A stretch of 64,000 bases of DNA from the NCBI GenBank assembly GCA_949152475.1, contig OX424569.1:33463950-33527949 (forward strand). The letters run 5' to 3'. The position numbers and the translations under genes are program-made. Numbering within the stretch: the stretch's first letter is position 1; every line of letters starts with the position of its first letter. Under the pieces are notes generated by a model. The model was not told where the DNA came from, searched no databases, and saw only the letters and a program-made list of their open reading frames with translations. Shown piece after piece: positions 47,456 through 58,621 of this stretch. This DNA comes from Terebella lapidaria (taxonomy: Eukaryota; Annelida; Polychaeta; Terebellida; Terebellidae).

Positions 47456-48475
47456 ACATTTCCACCCCGTTTATAATTATCTCATCACAATTTTCACCGC
47501 ATTCATAATTTCCACCCCGTCTATAATTAACACCTCAGAATTATCACCGAGTTTATGATTATGAATGGATCACAATCATTACTGGGTACAGAATTTCAAT
47601 TGGTGCATTGAGTCTTAGTGTGAACACTCTTGGCATTCTGTGTACCGTATTGACGCGCATATTAGCACTTCCTCATATCCGAACATAAGAACATGTCCTT
47701 GTGAACTTCTTTAGAAACTACCTGTAAAACATCTGACCCACATATAAGGAAATTTTGCATGTCGATGATTATAAGTTGTGAAAAATGACGCAACTGGAAC
47801 ACGTGTAGCACGTACCACTACGTATACCATCTTCAGCATAATAATCTTGAATATTCTTGTGGTCTTGAAATTAAATTGTATTCATGTCGAATGTATGTAC
47901 TATAGATCTACAGGGACTTGTGTGTCACTCAAGGGGACAGAATTAATTGCGCCAATAATTTAATTAGGCCCCCATTCTTCAGTTTATAGCAGTGCATATA
48001 GTGTCCATACATATGAATAAACGGGGTGTTTCTATGTCTGGATAAAAGGCCGTGTTTTTATAAGTGAACATGTTTTGAATTTTCGATATATTGTGAAAAT
48101 GCACGAATCCACATTAAAGGACCTGTCCTTATATGCGCTTCAATGCGGTAGCTATAGAGGCGTTTCCTCAAGCATCTTGTTGCTCTAGGGCTGCAGATGT
48201 TCATGAAGTGAGGTGATAATAATAAACGGGGAGAAAATTATAAACGCGGTGATAATTATGAGGTGATAATTGTAGACGGGGTGGAATTTATAAACGCGGT
48301 GATATTTCTGAGGTGGTAAATATAGATGGGGTGGAAATTATAAAGACGGTGAAACTTATGAAGTGATAATTATAGATAATTATAAATTATGAGGTGATAA
48401 TTTTAGATGGGATGGATATTATAAACTCGGTGAATATTGTGAGGTGATAATTATAGACGGGTAGAAATGCACGGA
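47456..48475. mobile_element. Inverted-repeat element with tandem sub-repeats in the arms
   Basis: The left arm (47456-47575) carries CATTTCCACCCCGTTTATAA, TTATC and TTTCACCGC-type blocks. The right arm (48215-48475) carries several inverse copies (TTATAAACGCGGTGATAATT, ATGAGGTGATAATTGTAGAC, GGGGTGGAA) at about 54-bp spacing. The middle of about 640 bp is unique and AT-rich. No protein, and target duplication not resolved. Confidence 0.65.
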
Positions 48476-50318
48476 TATAGTTGGCGGTAATGAACCACCG
48501 TATGGTGGGACCTCAAGTTTGGTTTGAATTATAACCACTCGATGATATCTTTCGTGAATACACGTTTAGCATTTATATGCTACTGGCATTTTGTTTGCAG
48601 TGGGACATATAAATAATTGAAGAGAGTAATGTAGAGTTAGAGCGAAGTCCACTCATTGATCACCTCATTCACATACAAGGTCAAACCATCGGAGACTCTC
48701 GACTTTGTCTGAACGTGTTCGCTAACCCACCGAAAACAGAGTGGGCGCTGGTATGTATGAGATTGCTTCGTGAACAATTTTATAATATCGGTGATAATAT
48801 ATGCATCAATCATAGATATTCCGTGTTCTCTGTGTCCAAGACAATGTAGCGTAAGAACCCAGGAGCTTCAATCCGACAAACCGGGATATGAATATGCGGG
48901 ACTTTTTTGAAATCACACAACATTGAATAATCAGGTATGTATAGAGCCGCTTTTAGTGCCGCTTTTAGTGCGGAGTGTGAGTCGTGTAATGAGTAGGCCC
49001 AATGAATATTCCATACTTTATTTGTACACAAACGATGAACTACCAATGTGTACATCACATCAACTCAGTAGCCTTCTGGCTATTGATTGGGTACCTATGT
49101 ACTTGTTATATATCTGTTACATGGGGTTTGTTTCGGATTTCTAAAATATTTTCATAGGTTGTTGGGCAGTTGTGTGTGCCGGTTCCGTCGGGTGAACAGT
49201 AGAGGCAGCTACATTTAACACACTGTCTGCCCCTGATGACGCCAGTGTGTGTTTGGATAAACTATTTGGTCGGGCTTTGTTTCTATTGCAGAATGTTGTA
49301 TTTTACGTTTGTTTATTGGCATCGTCAAAATCTACTGTATTTGTGGTAATAGATTGATACCTACATTCTAGCACAATAGATATATCAAAATTGGGAAGTA
49401 ACAAAACTTTATATCATATCAGGACATCATCAGTGATTAATGAGGTGAATATTGGTCGATATCATATTGAACATGGAACAATAAAACCATCAAAACGTCG
49501 CCCGCGTCAGTTCAGCCCCACCTGACTCCAAATGATCTGACCCTAACCGTGGCTGCCGCTGTGATGAAATAGAGAAACCCCGAGGAACAGGAGGTTATTA
49601 GGGGGTCGAGGGCGGCAGCCCAAGACCATGTTGAATAACTCCCTGTTACTCGAGGGGTTTCTCTATTTTAAACGATACAGGAAACTACTTAGTTGTGGAC
49701 TGCAGGTTTTTAACCAACAATAAAAGTTGTGAATGTACAACTGCTGGTACCGTATAGGCCTATTGTTGTAGCATATTTTCAAAGGTTAAAGCCGGGCTCC
49801 AAGACTAAATTTAGGTACATATTCACATCACATGTAGCCTACTGGCTTCGACTTTGACCTTTCCGGGGAAACCCAGTGTTCCCTGATCCACAAACATGAA
49901 CCTGCATCAGTGACACGATTCCCGTCAGACTTTACACGTTACCACAGATACACACAATCACACGACACAGAACACGCCATGGGCAAATTAGAGACACCAT
50001 CAAACAACACGTAACAATCAGAATACGTACAGACTCAATGACCTTATTTTCCCCTTGTACATTTCCGCCAAACAAGCACATGTCCGGTAGTCCCCATCCA
50101 AGTCCTGAGTAACTGTTAGATGACGTTTGGAGGTCTATGAGATAGGACGTGATTTACGTATGAACATATATAACGGTGATCATTTTGTGGATATTTTAAG
50201 GTAGAATTGAATAACTATGTTGTGAATAAATTGACCTGTTTGTCAGAAAATCACTGAAATAGACAGGAGAATGAACCAGTGAGTGTATGTGCCATCGTCC
50301 TCGCCCACGGCCAAAACG
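48476..50318. other. No gene seen; one small inverted repeat
   Basis: A hairpin-forming pair at 49567-49664 (AAATAGAGAAACCCC, then GAACAGG..GTTATT, and the inverse) could be a tiny MITE or structured remnant. Otherwise unremarkable. Confidence 0.45.
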
Positions 50319-51039
50319 GCCCATGAAGGCAGAGTACTCTTTCATTTAAATTCAATGAAGATTAAGAATGTGCCAAACGGATTAAACATTGTGATGAATC
50401 GGCGTTCTTCAGGGTCCGATCAACCCTATCACTTCGTATAGTGTTCGATAGGTTGTGCTTAATGCAGCTTAAATATCACGAACCAATCCGAATTCCTTTT
50501 ATCTAACTTTGTTGGGATGAATAGTCCGATGACACGATCACGACCAAACGGAAGCTCATAGCCGCCACTTCTTAGATACTAAACACTGGTTAAACAAAGG
50601 TTATGAATCCTTGTTTCGGTTTCAAAAATAGCTGGCGAGCTGAAATTCGGCGCCTTCGCTCTTACTGTGCCAATAATAGCATGGCTATTCCACAAATTTA
50701 GGCGTATAGTTAGGCTAAGATCCATAATATGAATCCTTGTGAACTGTTTATTGCATCTAAATATCACGCCATGAATAAGACGTAATGTTTCCAAACACCT
50801 GAAATTTTAAGATGCCATAATTTTCGAAACGGAAAACGTCAAAATATACAAGACACCAAAAATTAACATGAGTTGGAAATAATTACCAATTAAATACGAC
50901 ACACCTGGGATAGAATACATCATATTTTCATGCATAAAGGAACACAACACCTTAATGTTTTGAACATAATCCGCGCCTTATGTGTATATGTACATCTATT
51001 TAAGACGCCTTAAATTATGACGCCCGATTTCGCGACAGA

Positions 51040-52765
51040 AACACCACAGCAAGCAGCCCAGCAGCCCAAACCGTCAGCCCTGCCACAGCAAGCAGCCCAG
51101 CAGTCAGACCTGCCACAGCAAGCAGCCCAGCAGCCAGACCTGCCAGCCCTGTCACAGCAAGCAGCCCAGCAGCCAGACCTGCCAGCCCTGCCACAGCAAG
51201 CAGCCCAGCAGCCAGACCTGCCACAGCAAGCAGCCCAGCAGCCAGACCTGCCAGTCCTGTCACAGCAAGCAGCCCAGCAGCCAGACCTGCCACAGCAAGC
51301 AGCCCAGCAGCCAGACCTGCCAGCCCTGTCACAGCAAGCAGCCCAGCAGCCAGACCTGCCACAGCAAGCAGTCCAGCAGCCAGACCTGCCACAGCAAGCA
51401 GTCCAGCAGCCAGACCTGCCACAGCAAGCAGCCCAGCAGCCAGACCTGCCACAGCAAGCAGCCCAGCAGCCAGACCTGCCACAGCAAGCAGCCCAGCAGC
51501 CAGACCTGCCACAGCAAGCAGCCCAGCAGCCAGACCTGTCACAGCAAGCAGCCCAGCAGCCAGACCTGCCAGCCCTGTCACAGCAAGCAGCCCAGCAGCC
51601 AGACCTGCCAGCCCTGTCACAGCAAGCAGCCCAGCAGCCAGACCTGCCAGCCCCGCCACAGCAAGCAGCCCAGCAGCCAGACCTGCCAGCCCTGTCACAG
51701 CAAGCAGCCCAGCAGCCAGACCTGCCAGCCCCGCCACAGCAAGCAGCCCAGCAGCCAGACCTGCCAGCCCTGTCACAGCAAGCAGCCCAGCAGCCAGACC
51801 TGCCAGCCCCGCCACAGCAAGCAGCCCAGCAGCCAGACCTGCCAGCCCTGTCACAGCAAGCAGCCCAGCAGCCAGACCTGCCAGCCCTGTCACAGCAAGC
51901 AGTCCAGCAGCCAGACCTGCCAGCCCTGTCACAGCAAGCAGCCCAGCAGCCAGACCTGCCAGCCCTGTCACAGCAAGCAGTCCAGCAGCCAGACCTGCCA
52001 GCCCTGTCACAGCAAGCAGCCCAGCAGCCAGACCTGCCACAGCAAGCAGCCCAGCAGCCAGACCTGCCACAGCAAGCAGTCCAGCAGCCAGACCTGCCAG
52101 CCCTACCACAGCAAGCAGCCCAGCAGCCAGACCTGCCACAGCAAGCAGTCCAGCAGCCAGCCCTGCCACAGCAAGCAGTCCAGCAGCCAGACCTGCCACA
52201 GCAAGCAGTCCAGCAGCCAGACCTGCCACAGCAAGCAGTCCAGCAGCCAGACCTGCCACAGCAAGCAGTCCATCAGCCAGACCTGCCACAGCAAGCAGTC
52301 CATCAGCCAGACCTGCCACAGCAAGCAGTCCAGCAGCCAGACCTGCCACAGCAAGCAGTCCAGCAGCCAGACCTGCCACAGCAAGCAGCCCAGCAGCCAG
52401 ACCTGCCAGTCCTGCCACAGCAAGCAGTCCATCAGCCAGACCTGCCACAGCAAGCAGTCCATCAGCCAGACCTGCCACAGCAAGCAGTCCAGCAGCCAGA
52501 CCTGCCACAGCAAGCAGCCCAGCAGCCAGACCTGCCACAGCAAGCAGCCCAGCAGCCAGACCTGCCACAGCAAGCAGCCCAGCAGCCAGCCCTGCCACAG
52601 GAAGCAGCCCAGCAGCCAGACCTGCCAGCTCCGCCACAGCAAGCAGTCCATCAGCCAGACCTGCCACAGCAAGCAGTCCAGCAGCCAGACCTGCCACAGC
52701 AAGCAGTCCAGCAGCCAGACCTGCCACAGCAAGCAGCCCAGCAGTCAGACCTGCCAGCCCTGTTG
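51040..52765 (+). repeat. 30-bp minisatellite with one 586-codon open frame (51017-52777)
   Basis: The unit CAGCCAGACCTGCCACAGCA plus AGCAGCCCAG encodes QQAAQQPDLP in the + frame. Interspersed 39-bp units add PAL/S or PAP. The + frame runs from ATG 51017 (MTPDFATETPQQ..) to a stop at 52777 (..LPALLLLD). Since 30 and 39 are multiples of three, the minus strand is open too (51015-52727). Variation among units is mostly amino-acid changing (A/V, Q/H, D/A), which argues against selection on the protein. There is no signal peptide, no introns and no known domain. A repeat is much more likely than a gene, but a Q/P-rich repeat protein is not excluded. Confidence 0.9.
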
Positions 52766-52843
52766 TTGTTGGATTAGTGAGCTAAGAAGTTAATTGATGA
52801 AAAAGATGGTTTGCACTCCTCAACACAATTCAACAAAAGAAAT

Positions 52844-52899
52844 TATGGTATACATTCAGTGGGTGAGTAATACTACTCACCCACTGAATGTATACCATA
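52844..52899. repeat. 56-bp near-perfect palindrome
   Basis: Two perfect 26-base arms (TATGGTATACATTCAGTGGG continuing TGAGTA, and the inverse) with a 4-base centre. It can form a cruciform and sits between the minisatellite and the right inverted repeat. Confidence 0.95.
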
Positions 52900-52968
52900 C
52901 TTAATCCGTCTGGCACATTTTTAATCTTCATTGAATTTATAAGAAATAGTAAGCTGCGCTACATGGGC

Positions 52969-53508
52969 CAAGAATTGACTGGACGGCAACACCTTGAGTG
53001 TACAGCAATACAATACTAATCTTAATTTTCGAAACAGGATTATGACGTCATCTGCAAACCATCTATACGTGTAGTGTCTCACAACACACAGTGATCCAGA
53101 CGAGAATCTGCCACATTGTTTTCCGATATAGAAACACTTAAAAGTTGTGGATGCTCAACGGTTGGTAGCATATATTGTGTTATAGCTCACCTATAAAGGT
53201 AATGTAGCACACAATTAGTAAAGTCAAATGATGAGGAAGAACGTAATGAAATTGTAAATACTGTTGATAACAGCAAATATATATTTTGAAAGAGTACTAT
53301 CCGATCGTATTGTTATGAACAAAAAAGTACGAGAATGATATCTCAGTATGTGTAATAACAAGCCAAACAAAACAGCACATAGCACCAATCTCATTGAACC
53401 GATAAAATGTAAGCACGGCGTATTCCAAGAAATCAAAATCGTGTTTGTTATTTAATTGCAGTGTTCAATAGCGAGCGGAATTATATTTAAAACAGTAACC
53501 CTACATAT
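52969..53508. other. No gene seen
   Basis: AT-rich spacer before the solo LTR. Confidence 0.45.
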
Positions 53509-54893
53509 TGTAACGGGTTCTTCACCCTTCTGTGACGTCTTGATAAACCGGTTTTCTTCGGAGGTGGGTGAGTTGTTATTTAACCGGAGCTGTAACGGTA
53601 AAATTCCGGGAAACTGCTACTGCTGTACGGTTGAACTCCGGCTAGAAGTCTCTGAAGGTTGGTAGCGTGGTCTGGAATGGACCTCTTAACCGTTGTCCGA
53701 CTGCCAATCTGCAACTGCACCTGTAAAGTAAGAATCCGGAGGCGTTTCCGTCTCCGGGTACTGCAACTGCTCCGTCGGGATACCGCTTTACTGCAACAGC
53801 TCCGTCGTTTTCCGCCTTATTGCAACTGCGACTGCACCTGGAATAGAGAATCCGGGAACGTTGCCGTTTCCGAATACTGCAACCGCTCTGCCAGGTTCCG
53901 CCTCACTGCAAACTGCTCCGGTTGGCTCCGCCTCACCGCAACCTGCGACTGCACCTGAAATGGAGAATCTCGGAAGTGTTCTCACTTCCGGTTACCGCGA
54001 CCGCTCCGTCAGGTACTGCCTCTGCTACTCCGTCGTCCGGTACCGCCTCTGCAACTGCTTCGTCGTTCCCGTCTCTGCAACTGCTCCTTCTGGTACCGCC
54101 TCCGTAGTTGCTCCGTTGAATTCCACCTCCGTCTCCGTCTCCTTCCTTGGTGATCTGGGTTCTTGGATCACCCTAAGACGTCGTTACAACTTGGTCTTAA
54201 CCGACTGTGGTCTTATCTCCCTTTTCTCCGTATTACTTTCTTTTCCGGTGAACTAACTTTATCATAAATTCCAGTTCCCTAACCAACACGGAAAAACAAC
54301 TCGGTTGAAGTTTTCATGTTTATTTTCCAAGTGCACAGTCAGAAGACTTAACTGCTATCATCTGGTATGACACAAGCCGGAGCAAGGGAGTACTCTGCTA
54401 TGGGAGAAGGGGTCTGCACAGGTCAACGTCAGGACACCAACTCCGCCGTCCGCTGTGAAGCGGGGGCTTTTATAGACCTGAGACCCACGTCACGTGACCA
54501 ACCTATTGTGACGTCATAGTCCGCCAAAACACTGATTTTTCCGTAATTTCTAAAAACACTCTAGAACCAATCAGTGGCTGACACGTCACCTTTTAAACCG
54601 AAAACGAGGCTGATCACATGACCATCCGGAAATAACGTCATTACGTTTTTGTACTCCATTGTTCCGACTCCGTCTCCGGTTCCGTCTCCGGTTCCGGCTC
54701 CGTCTCCGGCTTTACCAACATCACAAATATACCAAGTTCCGAGACGGAAAACCTTCTAAATATTACCAATACGGAACCGAATGAACCTTTAAACACATAT
54801 ACATTTTAATAAACGGTTATTTAACTATCATATCACAAAACACTGATAGAATTACCTAGGGGAAACTTTTGGGTACGCCCCAAAACCGTTACA
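53509..54893 (-). mobile_element. Solo LTR of the Ty3/Gypsy family at 55853, inverted
   Basis: It begins TGTAACGGGTT and ends AACCGTTACA as read on the + strand. It is the reverse complement of the LTR at 55853-57241 over its full length (1385 against 1389 bp), with few differences by eye. ATAT on each side is a plausible 4-bp target duplication. No gag or pol sequence is attached, so it is a solo LTR left by recombination. On its own strand it carries the same CRE, E-box and TATA block as the 5' LTR. Probably a young fossil, given the high similarity. Confidence 0.9.
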
Positions 54894-55852
54894 ATATACA
54901 GGTATAGATTGTCAGAGGCTATGGACAAGATAGAAATGTTGTGTGATAAACATGAGAAAAGTGTTTGTAGCTTTTTGCAACATGTCGATCATACAGGTTC
55001 TCCTTCAAGTGAAACTAGAATAACATTCTCATATATTGGGGCCTATTCGCATTCACGAAACTATGTCATTCCCGGCCCCTCAGGGCTGGGTATATGTGAT
55101 TGTCGTTGACCTCACCCTATGTATCTCCTGTCTTCCGACTCTCTCGGACGACTCTCTTAGATTCAGCATACATTGGTGTTGGTTTCGCGAATTTGCAATA
55201 AAAGCCGATAAATTCCGCTAAACTGATTTAAAACCACTGCTAATATCACTATACTAAAAATAAGAATTTGAATGACAATGAGAAGTGCTGTTTCAAATGA
55301 GTTTTCGGCTGGTATTCGCAAGTGCAATTACCGATTCTCCTGCCGGTTATTTTGGAACTTCTCATATTTGAACCGCCCCAGATATAATCACTGCGTTATA
55401 TAACTACGCCAACAAGTAATCACTAAGAATATGTTGTATTGCAGCGACAGACAGTGATACACTAGGTGTAAGCATTTCAGAGAATAGTTTAAAATTATCT
55501 TTTCGAATTATTACAGTTCCATTAGGCCTGTTAGGTCATTTTTCGTGGGGCGATCAGGCGTGTAGCATAATAAAACTGAAGCATTTTGTTGCTTCACAAG
55601 CGCGATCGCCTTTAATAGCCAAGACCGCCATAACGAAGCCGTGACGAATCCGTGCTTTCGACCACGGGTACTTAAAAACCCGGCAATAGGTATAACCTTT
55701 ATTCCAGTTTTATATGAGCCCTGCTATGGAATTTGGTACATATGCCTAGGGGCCTAATGTGCAGGATCGGTTAGACATCTATCCATTGTAATACGGCTGT
55801 ACACATACACTTTAGGCCTATTCATCAAATCCTGCCGGCTCTACGTGAATAT
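54894..55852. other. Spacer between inverted LTRs
   Basis: About 960 bp of non-LTR DNA. It contains a dispersed repeat (55300-55470) that matches 3440-3575 in inverse. A 66-codon frame at 54909-55109 has no recognisable domain. Confidence 0.5.
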
Positions 55853-57241
55853 TGTAACGGTTTTGGGGCGTACCCAAAGGTTTCCCCTAGGTAATTCTGT
55901 TAGTGTTTTGTGATATTATGGTTAAATAACCGTTTATTAAAATGTATATGTGTTTAAAGGTTCATACGGTTCCGTAATGTTAATGTTTTAAAGGTTTTCC
56001 GTCTCGGAACTTAGTAATTTATGATGTCGGTAAAGCCGGAGACGGAGCCGGAACCGGAGACGGAACCGGACACGGAGCCGGAACAATGGAGTACAAAAAC
56101 GTAATGACGTTATTTCCGGAAGGTCATGTGATCAGCCTCGTTTTCGGTTTAAAAGGTGACGTGTCAGCCACTGATTGGTTCTAGAGTGTTTTTAGAAATC
56201 CGGAAAATATCAGTGTTTTGGCGGACTATGACGTCACAATAGGTTGGTCACGTGACGTGGGTCTCAGGTCTATAAAAGCCCCCGCTTCACAGCGGACGGC
56301 GGAGTTGGTGTCCTGACGTCGACCTGTGCAGACCCCTTCTCCCATAGCAGAGTACTCCCTTGTTCCGGATAGAGTCATCCAGATGATAGCAGTTAAGTCT
56401 TCCGACTGTGAACTTGGAAAATAAACATGAAAACTTCAACCGAGTTGTTTTTCTGTGTTCGTTAGGGAATTGGAATTTATAATAAAGTTAGTTCACCGGA
56501 AAAGAAAGTAATACGGAGTAAAGGGAGATAAGACCACAGTCGGTTAAGACCAAGTTGTAACGACGTCTTAGGGTGATCTAAGAACCCAGATCACCGAGGA
56601 AGGAGACGGAGACGGAGACGGAGGTGGAATTCAAAGGAGCAACTACGGAGGCGGTATCGGACGGAGCAGTTGCAGAGACGGGAACGAGGAAGCAGTTGCA
56701 GAGGTGGTACCGGACGACGGAGTTGCAGAGGCAGTACCTGACGGAGCGGTTGCGGTAACCGGAAGTGGGAACACTTCCGAGATACTCCATTTCAGGTGCA
56801 GTCGCAGGTTGCGGTGAGGCGGAGCCAACCGGAGCAGATTGCAGTGCGGCGGAACCTGGCAGAGCGGTTGCAGTATTCGGAAACGGCAACGTTCCCGGAT
56901 TCTTTATTCCAGACGCAGTCGCAGTTTGCAGTAAGACGGAAAACGACGGAGCTGTTGCAGTAAAGCGGTATCCCGACGGAGCAGTTGCAGTACCCGGAGA
57001 CGGAAACGCCTCCGGATCCTTACTTTACAGGTGCAGTTGCAGATTAGCAGTCGGACAACGGTTAAGAGGTCCATTCCAGACCACGCTACCAACCTTCAGA
57101 GACTTCTAGCCGGAGTTCAACCGTACAGCAGTAGCAGTTTCCCGGAGTTTTACCGTTTCAGCTCCGGTTAATTAACAACTCACCCACCTCCCAAGAAAAC
57201 CGGTTCATCAAGACGTCACAGAAAGGTGCAAACCCGTTACA
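55853..57241 (+). repeat. 5' LTR
   Basis: TGTAACGGTTTTGGGG to AACCCGTTACA, with the short inverted ends TGTAAC/GTTACA. It contains a GGAGACGGAGCCGGAACC-type short-period stretch near 56035-56090. The promoter cluster is at 56229-56278, and the 3' third is rich in GCAGTTGCAG and CCGGA words. Confidence 0.92.
56229..56278 (+). promoter_or_regulatory. LTR promoter cluster: CRE, E-box, TATA
   Basis: TGACGTCA at 56229-56236, TCACGTGA at 56248-56255 and TATAAAAG at 56271-56278. An inverted CCAAT (ATTGGT) lies just upstream near 56175. This is a classical RNA polymerase II core and proximal promoter layout. Confidence 0.7.
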
Positions 57242-57247
57242 ACTTTT

Positions 57248-57265
57248 TGGTGGCAGCGGTGGGAT
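57248..57265 (+). promoter_or_regulatory. Primer binding site for tRNA-Leu
   Basis: TGGTGGCAGCGGTGGGAT is the 18-base complement of a 3' end ATCCCACCGCTGCCACCA. That is the tail of metazoan tRNA-Leu (AAG type) with CCA added. It starts six bases after the LTR. Confidence 0.85.
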
Positions 57266-57275
57266 CATCTGCAGT

Positions 57276-58559
57276 ATGACTACTAGACGGGGCAAATTGG
57301 CGGAACAGCAGCTGAAGGCAGCCGTGTCGGACACGGAGCAGCCTGTAGGAGCAGTAGGAGCTGAGCCGTTGCAGATGCCGGTTGCGGAAAAGGAAGCAGT
57401 TCGTCCTGCCGAGCAAAAGCTGTTGCAGCCGGAAATGCAGAAAGCAGTTGCAGAAGAGCCCCTTCGGGTTCCTCAAGGAGTACAGCCTGCAGAGCAGTTA
57501 GCAGAGGCGGAAATTAACTTTCCGGACCAGGCTGGCGATCGGGAACCGGATGCGGAACCGGAAGGCGGAGAGAATTTAGTCGACAACCTGACCAGATTAT
57601 TGGCGACCCAAATGGAGGTGTTTCAGCAGCACCTGGCAGTAACCGGAAAGCAGCAGCAGGCAGAAGCAGTACAACAACCAGCACCAAGGGCAGGAGTAGC
57701 CAGATTAATGACGTACGACGGAACTGATCCGTGGCCGGAGTATGAGGCTCACCTCCTTGAATACGCTCGGTACTACCGTTGGACAGCAGAGGAAAAGGCG
57801 CTGAACTTATGTGTCAGTCTGAGGGGTAACGCTCGCAGCATACTACTGGATCTGTCCGCGGAGCAGAGACGCAGCTTTGATACGGTTGTGGCGGCATTAA
57901 AACAGCAGTTTTGTCCGGGAGAGAAAACATTTGTTTTCCAGGCGGAATTGCAGACACGGAAATTGCAGCCGGAGGAGGAGCTGTCCGAGTTGGCCAGAGA
58001 CATACGGAGCAAGACGCGGCTAGCTTACCCAAAAGCAGATCCGGCAACAACAGAAGTGCTCATGAAGATGCATTTCTGCAACAGTCTGACTAACCGAGAT
58101 ATGCGGTTGTCGGTATTGAAAAGCCACCCGGAAACGCTGTCGCAGGCCCTGGCTTTCGCTACCGAGTATGAGAGTATTATGAAGACGGATAACAGCAGAC
58201 CAGCGGAGCGACACCGGACGAGGCAGCTGAACACGGAGCCGGAGTGGAGCCAGCAGGTGAACGAATTGCGGAAGCAAGCCGAGCAGACTCAGCAGCAGTT
58301 GGCGGATCTGATGACTCAGGTCAAGGAAGCGGTTAGCCGGCAGCAGCAGCAGCGCAGTTCCCGAGCGGATTTAGAATGCTTCAACTGTGGCCGGAAAGGG
58401 CATTTTGCCCGAGACTGTAGGCAGCCGAAGCAGCAGCAGCAGCGGCGTCAACCACAACAGCAGCAGTCGCCGCGACAACAGCAGCAGCAGCAGCCGCAGC
58501 AGCAGCAGCAGCAACAACTGAAGCAGCCACGACAGCAGCAGCAGCAGCCGGAAAACTAG
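57276..58559 (+). CDS. gag: Gypsy gag-like polyprotein
   Basis: 427 codons. The N-terminal third is E/Q/A-rich. The middle (about residues 150-290, WPEYEAHLLEYARYYRW.. to ..LSQALAFATEYE) looks like a retrotransposon capsid. One CCHC zinc knuckle is present (C368-X2-C371-X4-H376-X4-C381). The C-terminus is a long glutamine tract encoded mainly by CAG. In this family the product assembles the particle and packages RNA. Confidence 0.88.
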   Translation: MTTRRGKLAEQQLKAAVSDTEQPVGAVGAEPLQMPVAEKEAVRPAEQKLLQPEMQKAVAEEPLRVPQGVQPAEQLAEAEINFPDQAGDREPDAEPEGGENLVDNLTRLLATQMEVFQQHLAVTGKQQQAEAVQQPAPRAGVARLMTYDGTDPWPEYEAHLLEYARYYRWTAEEKALNLCVSLRGNARSILLDLSAEQRRSFDTVVAALKQQFCPGEKTFVFQAELQTRKLQPEEELSELARDIRSKTRLAYPKADPATTEVLMKMHFCNSLTNRDMRLSVLKSHPETLSQALAFATEYESIMKTDNSRPAERHRTRQLNTEPEWSQQVNELRKQAEQTQQQLADLMTQVKEAVSRQQQQRSSRADLECFNCGRKGHFARDCRQPKQQQQRRQPQQQQSPRQQQQQQPQQQQQQQLKQPRQQQQQPEN

Positions 58560-58621
58560 AGCGGGTCGCGAAAAAGGGGAAATCCGGGACCTGGAAGAGA
58601 GGACACCCCCATAACCGGCAG

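Larger units (their letters stand above)
50319..52968. mobile_element. Element bounded by ~68-bp inverted repeats enclosing a 30-bp minisatellite
   Basis: The left end (about 50319-50388) and the reverse complement of the right end (about 52899-52968) share GGCCCATG, AAATTCAATGAAGATTAA, AATGTGCCA and ACGGATTAA in order. Between them lie about 600 bp of AT-rich DNA, then the minisatellite, then a 56-bp palindrome directly against the right inverted repeat. I read this as a foldback or MITE-like element that has expanded an internal repeat. Exact borders and target duplication are unresolved. Confidence 0.6.

Noticed and set aside
51015-52727. Minus-strand 570-codon frame (AGLLAVAGLA repeats)
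   Set aside because: A shadow of the 30-bp minisatellite, open only because the period is a multiple of three.
53659-54256. Frames of 60-130 codons within the LTRs (also 56578-57109)
   Set aside because: Different frames and strands of the LTRs. They have no known domain and are non-coding in this family.
54909-55109. 66-codon frame (MSEAMDKIEMLCDKHE..) preceded by an acceptor-like site
   Set aside because: Looks somewhat protein-like, but I recognise no family and find no partner exon.
55853-57241. That this LTR and the solo LTR belong to one element as its two ends
   Set aside because: They are in opposite orientation with unrelated DNA between them, and gag-pol lies to the right of the second one.
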